Shown piece after piece: positions 34,031 to 42,827 of a stretch of DNA of 64,000 nucleotides. Origin of the DNA: Rhodothalassium salexigens DSM 2132. GTDB lineage: Bacteria > Pseudomonadota > Alphaproteobacteria > Sphingomonadales > Rhodothalassiaceae. The translations under genes and the position numbers were made by a program. Positions within the stretch are counted from its first letter, which is position 1, and every line of letters begins with the position of its first letter. The notes under the pieces are model-generated. The model was not told where the DNA came from, did not search any database, and worked only from the letters and a program-made list of their open reading frames with translations. The stretch is taken from positions 1 to 64,000 of the forward strand of contig NZ_SLXO01000003.1 in NCBI RefSeq assembly GCF_004341375.1. Direction: 5' to 3'.

Positions 34031-34748
34031 GCCCGAGACGCTTTCACAGTCGCTTTCACCGGCGGGGGCGCCGTCGGGCTCCTCCGTCGCCGACAATCTT
34101 GCGGCGGTCAAGGACGCCATGCGCCGGGCGATCGCCCATCACGGCGTCGACCAGCCGCTGCCCACCGTGGTCGCAGTATCCAAACGTCACCCGGTCGAGC
34201 GCATCGTGCCGCTGCTCGACGCCGGCCACCGGGTGTTCGGCGAGAACCAGGTGCAGGAAGCCCAGGACAAATGGCCGGCGCTGAAAGAGCGCTTTGCCGA
34301 TGTGTCGCTGCACCTGCTTGGGCCGTTGCAAAGCAACAAGGTGGCCGACGCGGTGGCGCTGTTCGACGTGATCGAGAGCCTCGACCGCGAGAAGATCGCC
34401 CGCCGGCTGCGTGACCAGATGGTCGCCCAGGGCCGCAAACCGCGCCTGTTCGTCCAGGTCAATACCGGCGAAGAGCCTCAGAAAAGCGGCGTCCTTCCCG
34501 GTGATTTAGCTGATTTTATAAGGCTTTGCCGGGAAGACTTGAAGCTGGATATCGACGGCTTGATGTGCATCCCGCCGGTGGAGGAGGACGCCGCCGTTCA
34601 CTTCGCCTTCCTGAAAGAGCTGGCGCGGCGCCACGGGCTCGCGCGGCTGTCCATGGGCATGTCCGGCGACTATCCGGTGGCCGCCGCGGTCGGCACCGAC
34701 TATGTACGGGTCGGCACGGCGATCTTCGGCGCCCGGCCGCGCGCTTGA
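34029..34748 (+). CDS. yggS: YggS/PLPBP family pyridoxal-phosphate homeostasis protein
   Basis: PLP-binding proteins of this family buffer pyridoxal phosphate and affect amino-acid metabolism. The 239-residue protein has the PLP lysine in LPTVVAVSKRHPVERI and the strand FGENQVQEAQDKW. It also has HLLGPLQSNK and the late GMSGDYPVAAAVGTDYVRVG, the phosphate-binding segment. The start at ATG 34029 follows a GAAGGGG site. The start codon overlaps the minus-strand ATG of the ThiE-like gene, so only one of the two starts can be the real one as drawn. The gene stands between the ThiE-like gene and parB. Confidence 0.92.
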   Translation: MPETLSQSLSPAGAPSGSSVADNLAAVKDAMRRAIAHHGVDQPLPTVVAVSKRHPVERIVPLLDAGHRVFGENQVQEAQDKWPALKERFADVSLHLLGPLQSNKVADAVALFDVIESLDREKIARRLRDQMVAQGRKPRLFVQVNTGEEPQKSGVLPGDLADFIRLCREDLKLDIDGLMCIPPVEEDAAVHFAFLKELARRHGLARLSMGMSGDYPVAAAVGTDYVRVGTAIFGARPRA

Positions 34749-34794
34749 GCCAGCCGGCCGCGCCGCCGATTGCCCCGCACGCCGCAGCGGGAGA

Positions 34795-35754
34795 TCAGAA
34801 ACCGCCGCCGCGCGCGGTCATCAACCGGCCGCACACATCGTCCAACTGTTCCAGGGTCTTATAGCTGACGGTCAGGGTCCCGCCGCGCTCGCCCCCATGG
34901 GTGATCGTCACCGACAGCCCGAGCGCGTCGGCCAGATCGTCTTCAAGCGCGCAGGTATCGGCGTCCTTGGGCGCCGCCTTGCCGCGCCGCTTGGGCCGAT
35001 CCGCACCATCGACACCGTTATCGGCCGCGGCAGCCGCGTCGGCTTCGGCCGGCGGCGGCGCCTTGGCATCGGCGATCATCCGTTCCACTTGGCGCACGGT
35101 GAGCCCCTCCCGCTCGATCCGCTCGGCCAGCGCACCGGCTTCGTCGGCGCCGACCAGGGCGCGGGCATGACCCATCGACAGGCCGCCGGCCTCGACACGG
35201 CGCAAAACCGCCTCGGGCAGGGACAAAAGCCGCATCAAATTGGCCACATGACTGCGGCTTTTACCGACGATGCGGCCCACCGCTTCCTGGTTATGGCCGA
35301 ACTCGTCGATCAGGCGCTTGTAGCTGCGCGCCTCTTCCACCGCCGTCAGTTCCTGGCGCTGGACGTTTTCGATGATCGCCAGTTCGAGCGCGCTGCGGTC
35401 GTCCATCTCGCGCACGACCACCGGCACGTCGTGGACGCCGGCGCGCTGCGCGGCGCGCCAACGCCGTTCGCCGGCGATGATCTGGTAGCCATTGCCACCG
35501 CCCGGCACCGGCCGCACCAAAAGCGGTTGCAGCACGCCCTTTTCGCGCATCGACGCGGCCAGTTCCTCGATCGCCGACTCGTCGAAATGAACCCGCGGCT
35601 GGAACGGGTTCGGGCTCAACATGCCGATCGAGACCGTGCGCACCGGCCCGGCCTGCCGCGCCGCCGCGGCAGTCTCATCGTCCTGGGCGGACTGGTCGGT
35701 CATCAGGGCCGACAGACCGCGGCCCAACCCGCGGGACTTGGACTTGGCTGTCAC
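34795..35754 (-). CDS. parB: Chromosome partitioning protein ParB
   Basis: ParB binds parS and spreads on DNA as a CTP-dependent clamp to load ParA and condensin. The 319-residue protein has an N-terminal SRGLGRGLSALM box and the CTPase/nuclease-fold boxes NPFQPRVHFDESAIEELAAS and GERRWRAAQRAGVHDVPVVV. The helix-turn-helix of the DNA-binding domain follows (GKSRSHVANLMRLLSLPEAV). The C-terminal dimerisation domain ends at residue 319. The start is GTG 35754 with AAGGAA upstream. Three parS sites lie 1.6-5.3 kb upstream of parB. Confidence 0.96.
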   Translation of the reverse strand: MTAKSKSRGLGRGLSALMTDQSAQDDETAAAARQAGPVRTVSIGMLSPNPFQPRVHFDESAIEELAASMREKGVLQPLLVRPVPGGGNGYQIIAGERRWRAAQRAGVHDVPVVVREMDDRSALELAIIENVQRQELTAVEEARSYKRLIDEFGHNQEAVGRIVGKSRSHVANLMRLLSLPEAVLRRVEAGGLSMGHARALVGADEAGALAERIEREGLTVRQVERMIADAKAPPPAEADAAAAADNGVDGADRPKRRGKAAPKDADTCALEDDLADALGLSVTITHGGERGGTLTVSYKTLEQLDDVCGRLMTARGGGF

Positions 35755-35824
35755 GGGCGTGGTTCCTTCCGCTGTGGCTGCAAGGGCGTTTCGAGGCGGG
35801 GGGGGGGCGCTTGGCGGGCGGCGA

Positions 35825-36709
35825 TCACGCCGCCCGGGTCGTCGGCGCGGGCGACGGCCGGTTGCGGTTCAACAGCTCGGCGGCGAGTTTCATATAGGCT
35901 TGGCTGCCGACACAGCGATGGTCGTAGAGCAGGGCGGGCTTGCCGTGGCTCGGCGCCTCCGACACCCGCACATTGCGCGGGATGATCGTGGTGTAGACCT
36001 TGTCGCCCAGATGCTCGCGCACATCGTCCGCCACCTGGTCGGACAGACGGTTTCGCCGGTCGTACATGGTCAGCACGATACCGTCGATTTCGAGCCCCGG
36101 ATTGAAACCCTTGCGCACCTGTTCGATGGTGTGGAGCAACAGGCTCAAGCCTTCGAGGGCGAAGAACTCGCACTGCAAGGGCACGATCACCCGGTGTGCG
36201 GCGACCAGGGCATTGACCGTCAACAGCGACAAGGACGGCGGGCAGTCGATCAGCACATAGTCGTAATGGCCGGTCATCCGGTCGTCGCGCACCGCCTGTT
36301 GCAGGCGATAGCTGCGTCGATCCTCGCCGACCAGTTCCAGATCCGCGCCCGACAGGTCGACCGTGGACGGCACCAGGTCGAGCCCGGGGATCTCCGTGGT
36401 CACGGCGGCGTCGGCGAGCGTCGCCGTGCCGCACAACACGTCGTAGATGGAGCGCCGGCGCGCCGCCCGGTCGATGCCCATGCCGGTGCTGGCATTGCCC
36501 TGCGGGTCCAGGTCGATCAGCAGGACGGTGCGCTCGACCGCGGCGAGCGCGGTGGCCAGGTTGATCGCCGTGGTGGTCTTGCCGACGCCGCCCTTCTGGT
36601 TGGCGACAGCGAGGATGGTGGTGGCATTGGCGCCGCTGCTGCGCGCCGGCCGGCCTTCGGGCAGTCCGTCGATGACCGCCTGATCCTTCTTGCGTCCGCG
36701 TCCGAACAT
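35825..36709 (-). CDS. parA: Chromosome partitioning ATPase ParA
   Basis: ParA is the Walker-type ATPase that moves the origin with ParB. The 294-residue protein has the deviant Walker A motif AVANQKGGVGKTTTAINLA (residues about 35-50), the second box LLIDLDPQGNAS and a typical C-terminus. The N-terminal about 30 residues (MFGRGRKKDQAVIDGLPEGR) form an extra basic segment often seen in alphaproteobacterial chromosomal ParA. ATG 36709 is preceded by GAAGGA. The gap to parB is 70 bases and to rsmG 45 bases, so rsmG-parA-parB form one operon. Confidence 0.96.
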   Translation of the reverse strand: MFGRGRKKDQAVIDGLPEGRPARSSGANATTILAVANQKGGVGKTTTAINLATALAAVERTVLLIDLDPQGNASTGMGIDRAARRRSIYDVLCGTATLADAAVTTEIPGLDLVPSTVDLSGADLELVGEDRRSYRLQQAVRDDRMTGHYDYVLIDCPPSLSLLTVNALVAAHRVIVPLQCEFFALEGLSLLLHTIEQVRKGFNPGLEIDGIVLTMYDRRNRLSDQVADDVREHLGDKVYTTIIPRNVRVSEAPSHGKPALLYDHRCVGSQAYMKLAAELLNRNRPSPAPTTRAA

Positions 36710-36754
36710 GGCGCCCGGTCCTTCCCTGAAAGTGTCGCTTGGTCGCCGGAGCGT

Positions 36755-37411
36755 TTAAGCGCCGTCGCGGCGTCGTACCTGCGAAAGCCGCAGGAGCACG
36801 CCGTCGTCATGCGTAGCACTCGCCACCCGGTCCGCCTCGACTGTCCAGTATTCGGCGAGATCGGTCAATTCCTGCCCCACCTCGCGTCCCTTCAACAACC
36901 AGAAAACCGTGTTTTCATTGATGAAATCGGCCGCCCATTCAATCAGCCGCAAAAGCGGCGCGAAGGCCCGGGCGGTGACGATATCGACCGGAAACGGTGC
37001 CAAAGCTTCGAGCCGGTCGGTGTGAAGGGTCGCCTCGGCACCGGTGGCCAGCAGAACCTGGCGCAGAAAGCTCGCCTTGCGCTGGTCGGCTTCCACCAGA
37101 TGAACCCGGCCGACCCCCAGTTGCGCCAGCACCAGGCCCGGAAACCCCGCGCCCGAGCCCAGGTCGAGGATCGTCGGGCACGCCAACCCCTCGCGGCGGA
37201 TGGGCGGCACCAGTTGCGCGCTGTCGGCCATGTGCCGGCGCCACAGGTCGGGCAGGGTGGAGCGCGACACCAGGTTGATCGAGCGCTGCCACTTGACCAG
37301 CAACTCGGCGTGCTGCGCCAACGGGGCCGCTGTTTCACGTGAAACATCGCCCAAGCGACACACCAGATCCAGACCGGCCGCCCGGTCGTCGGTCATTCGA
37401 GGGTTCGCCAT
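36755..37411 (-). CDS. rsmG: 16S rRNA (guanine527-N7)-methyltransferase RsmG
   Basis: RsmG (GidB) methylates G527 of 16S rRNA; its loss gives low-level streptomycin resistance. The 218-residue protein shows the class I methyltransferase core ILDLGSGAGFPGLVLAQLG, HLVEADQRKASFLRQVLLA and DIVTARAFAPLLRLIEW. The RsmG start LLVKWQRSINLVSRSTLPDL and RRHMADSAQL are present. ATG 37411 is four bases after the mnmG stop; a later ATG at 37396 is possible. A perfect parS site lies inside the coding sequence near its 5' end. Confidence 0.94.
   Translation of the reverse strand: MANPRMTDDRAAGLDLVCRLGDVSRETAAPLAQHAELLVKWQRSINLVSRSTLPDLWRRHMADSAQLVPPIRREGLACPTILDLGSGAGFPGLVLAQLGVGRVHLVEADQRKASFLRQVLLATGAEATLHTDRLEALAPFPVDIVTARAFAPLLRLIEWAADFINENTVFWLLKGREVGQELTDLAEYWTVEADRVASATHDDGVLLRLSQVRRRDGA
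37331..37346. other. parS site 1 (perfect) inside rsmG
   Basis: TGTTTCACGTGAAACA matches the conserved bacterial parS palindrome with no mismatch. It lies in the 5' part of rsmG, about 1.6 kb upstream of the parB start. ParB would bind here for origin segregation. Confidence 0.95.
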
Positions 37412-37415
37412 GGGA

Positions 37416-39302
37416 TCAAGCCGCCCGCTGGCCGCGTTTGACATGGTTGAGCAGCACCATCAGCGCCGCCGGCGTCACCCCGGCCACGCGCGCCGCGCCG
37501 CCCAAGGTGTCCGGCCGGGCGCGGTCGAGCTTCTCGCGCACCTCATTGGACAAGCCGACGACCGCGCCATAGTCCAGGTCGGCGGGCAGGGCGAGTGCCT
37601 CGTCCTTGCGAAACGCGGCGATATCGGCCTCCTGCCGGTCGAGATAGCTCTTGTAGAGCGCGTCGATGGCCAGCTGGTCGGCGATGTCGGGCGCGATGGC
37701 GCCGAGCGCGTCGGGCCAGATGGCGCGCAGCCGGTCGAGCGTCACCCCGGGCAGGGCGAGCAGGGTCTCGCCGTCGCGTCGGCGGCCGTCCTGGTTGAGC
37801 GTCAGCCCGTGCGCCGCCGCCTCGTTGGGCGTCAGACTGAGCGCGCGCAGGGCTTGGCGCCCGGCGTCGAGCGCCGCTGAGCGGGCCTCGAACGCCGCTT
37901 GGCGCTCGGCGCCGACCAAGCCGACGGCGACCCCGCGCGGCGTCAGGCGCTGGTCGGCATTGTCGGCGCGCAACCGCAACCGGTACTCGGCGCGCGAGGT
38001 GAACATCCGATAGGGCTCGGGCGCGCCGTGGTGGATCAGGTCGTCGACCATCACGCCGGCATAGGCCTCGGCGCGGTCGAGCACGAACGGCGCGTCCGCA
38101 CCGCCGGCCGCCAGCGCGGCGTTGGCGCCGGCCAACAACCCCTGGGCGGCGGCTTCTTCATAGCCGGTGGTGCCGTTGATCTGGCCGGCCAGATAAAGCC
38201 CGGTCAGGGCGCGGCATTCGAGCGTCGCCTTGAGCGCGCGCGGGTCCACATAATCATACTCGATGGCGTAGCCCGGTTGCAGTATCGCCGCCGTTTCGAG
38301 GCCGGGAATGGTGCTCAGCAGCGCTTGTTGCACATCCTCGGGCAGGCTGGTGGAGATGCCATTGGGGTAGACCGTGTGGTCGTCCAGGCCCTCGGGCTCA
38401 AGGAAAATCTGGTGGCTGTCGCGGTCGGCGAAACGCACCACCTTGTCCTCGATGGACGGACAATAGCGCGGCCCGGTGCTCTCGATCTGCCCCGAATAGA
38501 GCGGCGAACGGTCCAGATTGGCGCGGATCACCGCGTGGGTCTCGGCCGTGGTGCGGGTGATGTGACACGGCAATTGCGGCACGGTCACGCGCTCGGTCAG
38601 GAACGAAAACGGCGTCGGCGGGTCGTCGCCCGGCTGAACCTGGCACGCCGCCCAGTCGATGGTGCGGCCGTCGAGGCGCGGCGGCGTGCCGGTCTTGAGC
38701 CGGCCAAGGGGCAGGGCGAGCCGGTCGAGGGTGCGCGCCAGGCCAATGCTCGGCGCCTCACCAACCCGGCCGGCGGGGATGCGCCGGTCGCCCAAATGGA
38801 TCAGCCCGCGCAGAAACGTGCCGGTGGTCAGCACCACGCGGTCGGCGCGGATCTCGCGCCCGCTCGCCGTGACCACGCCGGTCACGCGCGGGCGCGCGCC
38901 GCTGGTGTCGAGCAGCAGGTCTTCCACCGGGTCGGCGAGCAGGGTCAGATTGTCCTGGGCGCGCAACGCCGCCGCCATGGCTTCGGCATAGAGCTTGCGG
39001 TCGGATTGGGCGCGCGGACCCCAGACCGCCGGGCCCTTGCGCCGGTTGAGCAGCCGGAACTGGATCCCCGAGGCGTCGGCGACCCGGCCCATCAGGCCGT
39101 CGAGGGCGTCGATCTCGCGCACCAGATGGCCCTTGCCGAGGCCGCCAATGGCCGGGTTGCACGACATGGCGCCGATGGTGTCGAGCCGATGGGTGAGCAG
39201 GAGCGTGCGCGCGCCCATGCGCGCCGCCGCCGCCGCCGCCTCACAGCCGGCATGGCCGCCGCCGATGACGGCCACATCGTAAAGTCCCACCGCGTTTGTC
39301 AT
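37416..39302 (-). CDS. mnmG: tRNA uridine-34 5-carboxymethylaminomethyl synthase MnmG (GidA)
   Basis: With MnmE, MnmG modifies the wobble uridine of certain tRNAs using FAD. The 628-residue protein has the FAD-binding start [20 protein letters not shown], the conserved [20 protein letters not shown] and [34 protein letters not shown] and the two-cysteine-type [20 protein letters not shown] mark the rest of the fold, and the C-domain contains the usual [20 protein letters not shown] chose ATG 39302; longer starts run into the parS-containing spacer. rsmG follows after four bases. Confidence 0.96.
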   Translation of the reverse strand: MTNAVGLYDVAVIGGGHAGCEAAAAAARMGARTLLLTHRLDTIGAMSCNPAIGGLGKGHLVREIDALDGLMGRVADASGIQFRLLNRRKGPAVWGPRAQSDRKLYAEAMAAALRAQDNLTLLADPVEDLLLDTSGARPRVTGVVTASGREIRADRVVLTTGTFLRGLIHLGDRRIPAGRVGEAPSIGLARTLDRLALPLGRLKTGTPPRLDGRTIDWAACQVQPGDDPPTPFSFLTERVTVPQLPCHITRTTAETHAVIRANLDRSPLYSGQIESTGPRYCPSIEDKVVRFADRDSHQIFLEPEGLDDHTVYPNGISTSLPEDVQQALLSTIPGLETAAILQPGYAIEYDYVDPRALKATLECRALTGLYLAGQINGTTGYEEAAAQGLLAGANAALAAGGADAPFVLDRAEAYAGVMVDDLIHHGAPEPYRMFTSRAEYRLRLRADNADQRLTPRGVAVGLVGAERQAAFEARSAALDAGRQALRALSLTPNEAAAHGLTLNQDGRRRDGETLLALPGVTLDRLRAIWPDALGAIAPDIADQLAIDALYKSYLDRQEADIAAFRKDEALALPADLDYGAVVGLSNEVREKLDRARPDTLGGAARVAGVTPAALMVLLNHVKRGQRAA

Positions 39303-39388
39303 GATGCGCGGAAAATAGGCGCGCACGGGCGCGAAGTCAAAGGGATTGGCGCGGCTGCGCCCCCACGGGCCGCAGCCCAGACCGCCCA

Positions 39389-39404
39389 TGTTCCACGTGA
39401 AACA
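39389..39404. other. parS site 2 (one mismatch) between mnmE and mnmG
   Basis: TGTTCCACGTGAAACA differs from the parS consensus by one base in the left arm. It sits in the 102-base spacer between the mnmE stop and the mnmG start, about 3.6 kb upstream of the parB start. Confidence 0.88.
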
Positions 39405-40868
39405 TCATTTACCGATGCAAAAGTCGGCAAACACCACGTCGAGCAATTCCTCCACGTCGACGCGCCCCAAGATGCGGCCGATACCGCGCACCGCCAGGCG
39501 CAAATCCTCGGCCTGGAGCACCAGGTCGCCGTCGACCGGGGTCCATGGATCATCGCCGCCGCCATCCCTGGCGCCATCCCCGGCGGCTGCGGCCACCGCC
39601 AAGAACCGGTCGAGCGCCGCCAGGCTGTCCTCGACCGCGCGCCGGTGACGCGCCCGGGTCAACACGGTGCCCTGGGCGGGCGGGGCGGCCGCCCCCAGGG
39701 CGTCGGCCAGGCGTTCGCTCACGCCGTCGAGCCCGGCACCGGTCGCGGCCGACACCGCCAGCCAGCCGGTCGGCGGCCCCCAACCGGCCGCGGCCAGATC
39801 CGCCTTGCTGGCCAGCCGGACCCGCGCCGGCCCGTCGGTCGCGCCGACCAGGGCCGCCACCCGGGCGTCGGCCTCGGTCTCGGAGATATCGCCCAGCGTA
39901 TCCGCCGGCACCAGCACCAGGGCCAGGTCGGCGGCGGCGGCGGCGGCGCGGGCCCGGCGCACGCCCTCCCGTTCGATTACATCGTCCGACTCGCGCAAAC
40001 CGGCCGTATCAACCAAGGTCACCGGAAAACCGGCAATATTCATGCGCACCCGTACCATGTCGCGGGTCGTCCCGGCGATCTCGGAGACGATGGCGGCGTC
40101 GCTCCGGCTCAGCGCGTTGAGCAAGGACGACTTGCCGGCATTGGGCGCGCCGAGCAGCACCACGGTGAACCCGTCGCGCAGCCGTTCGCCGCGCCGGCTG
40201 TCGGCCAGATGGGCGGCCATGGCGTCGCGCAAGGCGGTCAGTCTGGGCACCAGGTCGGCGCCGGCGTGGGCCGCGTCGGCCTCGTCGGCGAAATCGATCG
40301 CCGCCTCCATATGGGCGAGGCAGCGCACCAACTCGGCCCGCCAGCCCTCGTAAAGCCGGCTCAAGCAGCCGTCCATCTGGGCCAGCGCCTGGCGCCGCTG
40401 CGCCGGGGTCTCGGCGGCGATCAGGTCCGCCAGCCCCTCGGCGTGGGTGAAATCCATCTTGCCATGGTCGAAGGCGCGGCGGGAAAATTCACCGGCTTCG
40501 GCCGGGCGCAGGCCGGGCAGGGCGGCGAGGGCGGTCAAGGCGCCCTCGACCACCGCCGGGCCGCCATGGAGGTGCAATTCGACCACATCTTCGCCGGTGA
40601 AGCTCTTGGGGCCGGGAAACCACAGCACCAGCGCGCGGTCGAGCGGCGCCCCGTCGGCCGGGTCGCGCAGGCTGACCAGCCGGGCCAAACGCGGCGCGTC
40701 GGTGCGGCCACCGAGCGCGCGCAGAGCGTCGCCAGCAGCCGGCCCGGACAGCCGCACCACGGCGACCCCGGCCCGCCCGGCGCCGCTCGACAGGGCGAAA
40801 ATGGTGTCCGGCGCCGTCTCAAGCTCGGTCTGTCCGGGGCGGACGGGCGCCGCTTGCCTCTGATCCAC
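39405..40868 (-). CDS. mnmE: tRNA modification GTPase MnmE (TrmE)
   Basis: MnmE is the GTPase partner of MnmG. The 487-residue protein has the N-terminal folate-binding start DTIFALSSGAGRAGVAVVRL, FTGEDVVELHLHGGPAVVEG, the G-domain P-loop GAPNAGKSSLLN, GTTRDMVR and DTAGLRESDD. The C-terminal motif CIGK gives the cysteine used in modification (F-C-I-G-K end). The start is GTG 40868 with GGAAGG upstream. The order mnmE-mnmG-rsmG-parA-parB is the classical arrangement near the origin in alphaproteobacteria. Confidence 0.96.
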   Translation of the reverse strand: MDQRQAAPVRPGQTELETAPDTIFALSSGAGRAGVAVVRLSGPAAGDALRALGGRTDAPRLARLVSLRDPADGAPLDRALVLWFPGPKSFTGEDVVELHLHGGPAVVEGALTALAALPGLRPAEAGEFSRRAFDHGKMDFTHAEGLADLIAAETPAQRRQALAQMDGCLSRLYEGWRAELVRCLAHMEAAIDFADEADAAHAGADLVPRLTALRDAMAAHLADSRRGERLRDGFTVVLLGAPNAGKSSLLNALSRSDAAIVSEIAGTTRDMVRVRMNIAGFPVTLVDTAGLRESDDVIEREGVRRARAAAAAADLALVLVPADTLGDISETEADARVAALVGATDGPARVRLASKADLAAAGWGPPTGWLAVSAATGAGLDGVSERLADALGAAAPPAQGTVLTRARHRRAVEDSLAALDRFLAVAAAAGDGARDGGGDDPWTPVDGDLVLQAEDLRLAVRGIGRILGRVDVEELLDVVFADFCIGK

Positions 40869-40987
40869 TGGCTCGATACCTTCCGCTTCGAGTAACCGCT
40901 GCGCGTGCCCCGATCACATGCGTCAAGGCGCGCCCGAACGCAATGGCGCCGACGGGCAGGCGGGCCGGCGGCGGTCGCGTTTACCCA

Positions 40988-41003
40988 TGTTTCATGTGAA
41001 ACA
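40988..41003. other. parS site 3 (one mismatch) upstream of ogt
   Basis: TGTTTCATGTGAAACA differs from the consensus by one central base (T for C). It lies in the 167-base gap between divergent mnmE and ogt. With the other two sites it gives a parS cluster spread over 3.7 kb. Confidence 0.88.
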
Positions 41004-41035
41004 CACGGCCCCCACAACCAAGAGTGTCGATTGCC

Positions 41036-41485
41036 ATGCCCCAACTTTCCCTGCACAGCCCGGTGGGCGACCTGACGCTTTCCGAAGAAGACGGCGTACT
41101 GGTCGCCGTCGATTGGGGCTGGGGCCGCGACCAGGCCGACACGGCCCTGCTGCGCGCCGCGCGCCAGCAGATGCACGCCTTTTTCGATGACGACCTGGCC
41201 GCCTTCGACCTGCCGCTGGCGCCGGCGGCCACGGCGTTTCAGGACCGGGTGCGCGCCGCCTTGCTGGCGATCCCGCGCGGGCAAACCCGCAGCTATGGTG
41301 ATCTGGCGCGCCGCCTCGACAGTTCGGCGCGCGCCGTGGGGCTGGCATGTGCGCGCAACCCGCTGCCCATCCTGGTCCCGTGCCACCGGGTGCTGGCCGG
41401 CGACGGCGCCTTGCGCGGCTATGCCGGCGAGGGCGGTGTGGAGACCAAGCGCGATCTGTTGCGGCTTGAGGGCGCGATCCCTTGA
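41036..41485 (+). CDS. ogt: Methylated-DNA-protein-cysteine methyltransferase (Ogt/Ada-C type)
   Basis: The protein removes O6-alkyl groups from guanine by transfer to its own cysteine. The 149-residue protein has FQDRVRAALLAIPRGQTRSY, then GDLARRLDSSARAVGLACAR, the active site LVPCHRVLAGDGALRGYAGE (P-C-H-R-V) and the closing ETKRDLLRLEG. ATG 41036 was chosen; a GTG four codons upstream is possible. The gene stands alone near the parS cluster, with a dienelactone hydrolase gene 86 bases downstream on the same strand. Confidence 0.94.
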   Translation: MPQLSLHSPVGDLTLSEEDGVLVAVDWGWGRDQADTALLRAARQQMHAFFDDDLAAFDLPLAPAATAFQDRVRAALLAIPRGQTRSYGDLARRLDSSARAVGLACARNPLPILVPCHRVLAGDGALRGYAGEGGVETKRDLLRLEGAIP

Positions 41486-41571
41486 GCGCCGGTCGCCCTT
41501 CGGCCGCCGGTGCGGGGCGGCCCGCTGCCGGCCGTTTTGTCCCCTAACCCCGGACCCCAGGAGCTGGACCC

Positions 41572-42273
41572 ATGTCGGACACACTCACCATCCCGGCCAA
41601 GGACGGCAGCGGCCGGTTCGCGGCCTATGTGGCCATGCCGGAGAGGACCCCGGCGCCGGCGATCGTCGCCATTCAGGAGATCTTCGGGGTCAATGCGGGC
41701 ATGCGGCGGATCTGCGACGATCTGGCCGCACAGGGCTATATCGCCTGGGCGCCGGATCTGTTCTGGCGCATCCAACCCGGTATCGACCTGACCGACCAGA
41801 CCGAGGCCGAATGGCAGCAGGCGTTCGACCTGTTCAACAAGTTCGACGCCGACAAGGGCATCGAGGATATCGCCGCCACCATCGCCGCGGCGCGTCGCCA
41901 CCCTAAGAGCAATGGCCGCGTCGGCGCCGTTGGCTATTGCCTGGGCGGGTTGTTGGCTTATCTGACCGCCGCGCGCACCGATGTGGATGCGTCGGTCGGC
42001 TATTACGGCGTCGGCATCCACGAGCGGCTGGGCGAGAAAGACGCCATCGGGCGCCCGCTCTTGCTGCACATCGCCGAGGAAGACGGCTTCGTCGACAAGG
42101 ACGCGCAAAAGCAGATGCACGATGCCCTTGACCCGCACCCCTTGGTGACCTTGCACGACTATCCCGGAGTCGATCACGCTTTCGCCCGGCCCAATGGCAC
42201 CACTCGCAACGAAAATGCCGCCAAACTGGCCGATCAGCGGACGATTGATTTCTTCGCCGAGCATTTGCGTTAA
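41572..42273 (+). CDS. Dienelactone hydrolase family protein
   Basis: The 233-residue alpha/beta hydrolase has the dienelactone hydrolase nucleophile Cys in VGAVGYCLGG, the acid Asp in IAEEDGFVDK and the His in DYPGVDHAFARPN. The N-terminal IVAIQEIFGVNAGMRRICDD is also typical. Substrates of this family are diverse carboxymethylenebutenolide-like esters; the specific one is unknown. ATG 41572 has CAGGAG upstream. Two small genes follow on the same strand: a hypothetical protein and then the PHA synthase. Confidence 0.88.
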   Translation: MSDTLTIPAKDGSGRFAAYVAMPERTPAPAIVAIQEIFGVNAGMRRICDDLAAQGYIAWAPDLFWRIQPGIDLTDQTEAEWQQAFDLFNKFDADKGIEDIAATIAAARRHPKSNGRVGAVGYCLGGLLAYLTAARTDVDASVGYYGVGIHERLGEKDAIGRPLLLHIAEEDGFVDKDAQKQMHDALDPHPLVTLHDYPGVDHAFARPNGTTRNENAAKLADQRTIDFFAEHLR

Positions 42274-42377
42274 TCTTAACAGTGCGGGGGCGGGAGACGC
42301 GCCGGCCCCGCCCGCCCAGGCGGTCCGTGACGCCCCGCTGGCGCGGGTATCCAGCGTCGCGCCCCGGGGGCTGACCC

Positions 42378-42728
42378 ATGCTGACCATCGAAGACTGCAT
42401 CGCGCTCAGCACGCTCACCGAAGCGGAAATCGACGCCATCGCCGAACATGAGCACCTGCCAGAGATTGCGGCAGTCGAACTCGGTGCCTATCTGATGCAG
42501 ACGCGTGATGGAAAAGCCCGGGTGAAAGCCATGATCGTCGACGATATCCACGCCGCACAGGCCAGGGAGCAGCACGCCCATGCGGCCAAGCTCAAGCTGT
42601 GCCTGAAGCACTTCCTGGCCGAACATGGCCCCGAGCTCGGCCGCCAAGTCTCGGCCGACGCCCGGGCCGATACGACGCCCGACCCGCGCGCCAACCACCG
42701 GGCCGACCGGGCCGGCGCGACCGACTGA
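42378..42728 (+). CDS. Conserved alphaproteobacterial protein of unknown function
   Basis: The 116-residue protein starts MLTIEDCIALSTLTEAEIDA, then IAEHEHLPEIAAVELGAYL, with a helical middle (RVKAMIVDDIHAAQAREQHA) and a charged, disordered tail from about residue 85. I recall similar small proteins in other alphaproteobacteria with the same IAEHEH start, but no function is known. ATG 42378 has a poor site (GGGGG). The spacing to the flanking genes (104 bases before, 99 after) is consistent with independent or joint transcription. Confidence 0.72.
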   Translation: MLTIEDCIALSTLTEAEIDAIAEHEHLPEIAAVELGAYLMQTRDGKARVKAMIVDDIHAAQAREQHAHAAKLKLCLKHFLAEHGPELGRQVSADARADTTPDPRANHRADRAGATD

Positions 42729-42827
42729 CCATCCCGTAGACAGGCGTCACAGCGCCGTCTTTCAAGTCTATTATCTTTTGGGGCCCGACCGCGATCGCCT
42801 CGCGCCACGCTCAGGGAGATGCCGCCT

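Noticed and set aside
37899..40895. Plus-strand open frame of about 1000 codons opposite mnmG and mnmE
   Set aside because: Both minus-strand genes are certain; the antisense product has no domain and repeated Gln/Gly/Arg composition.
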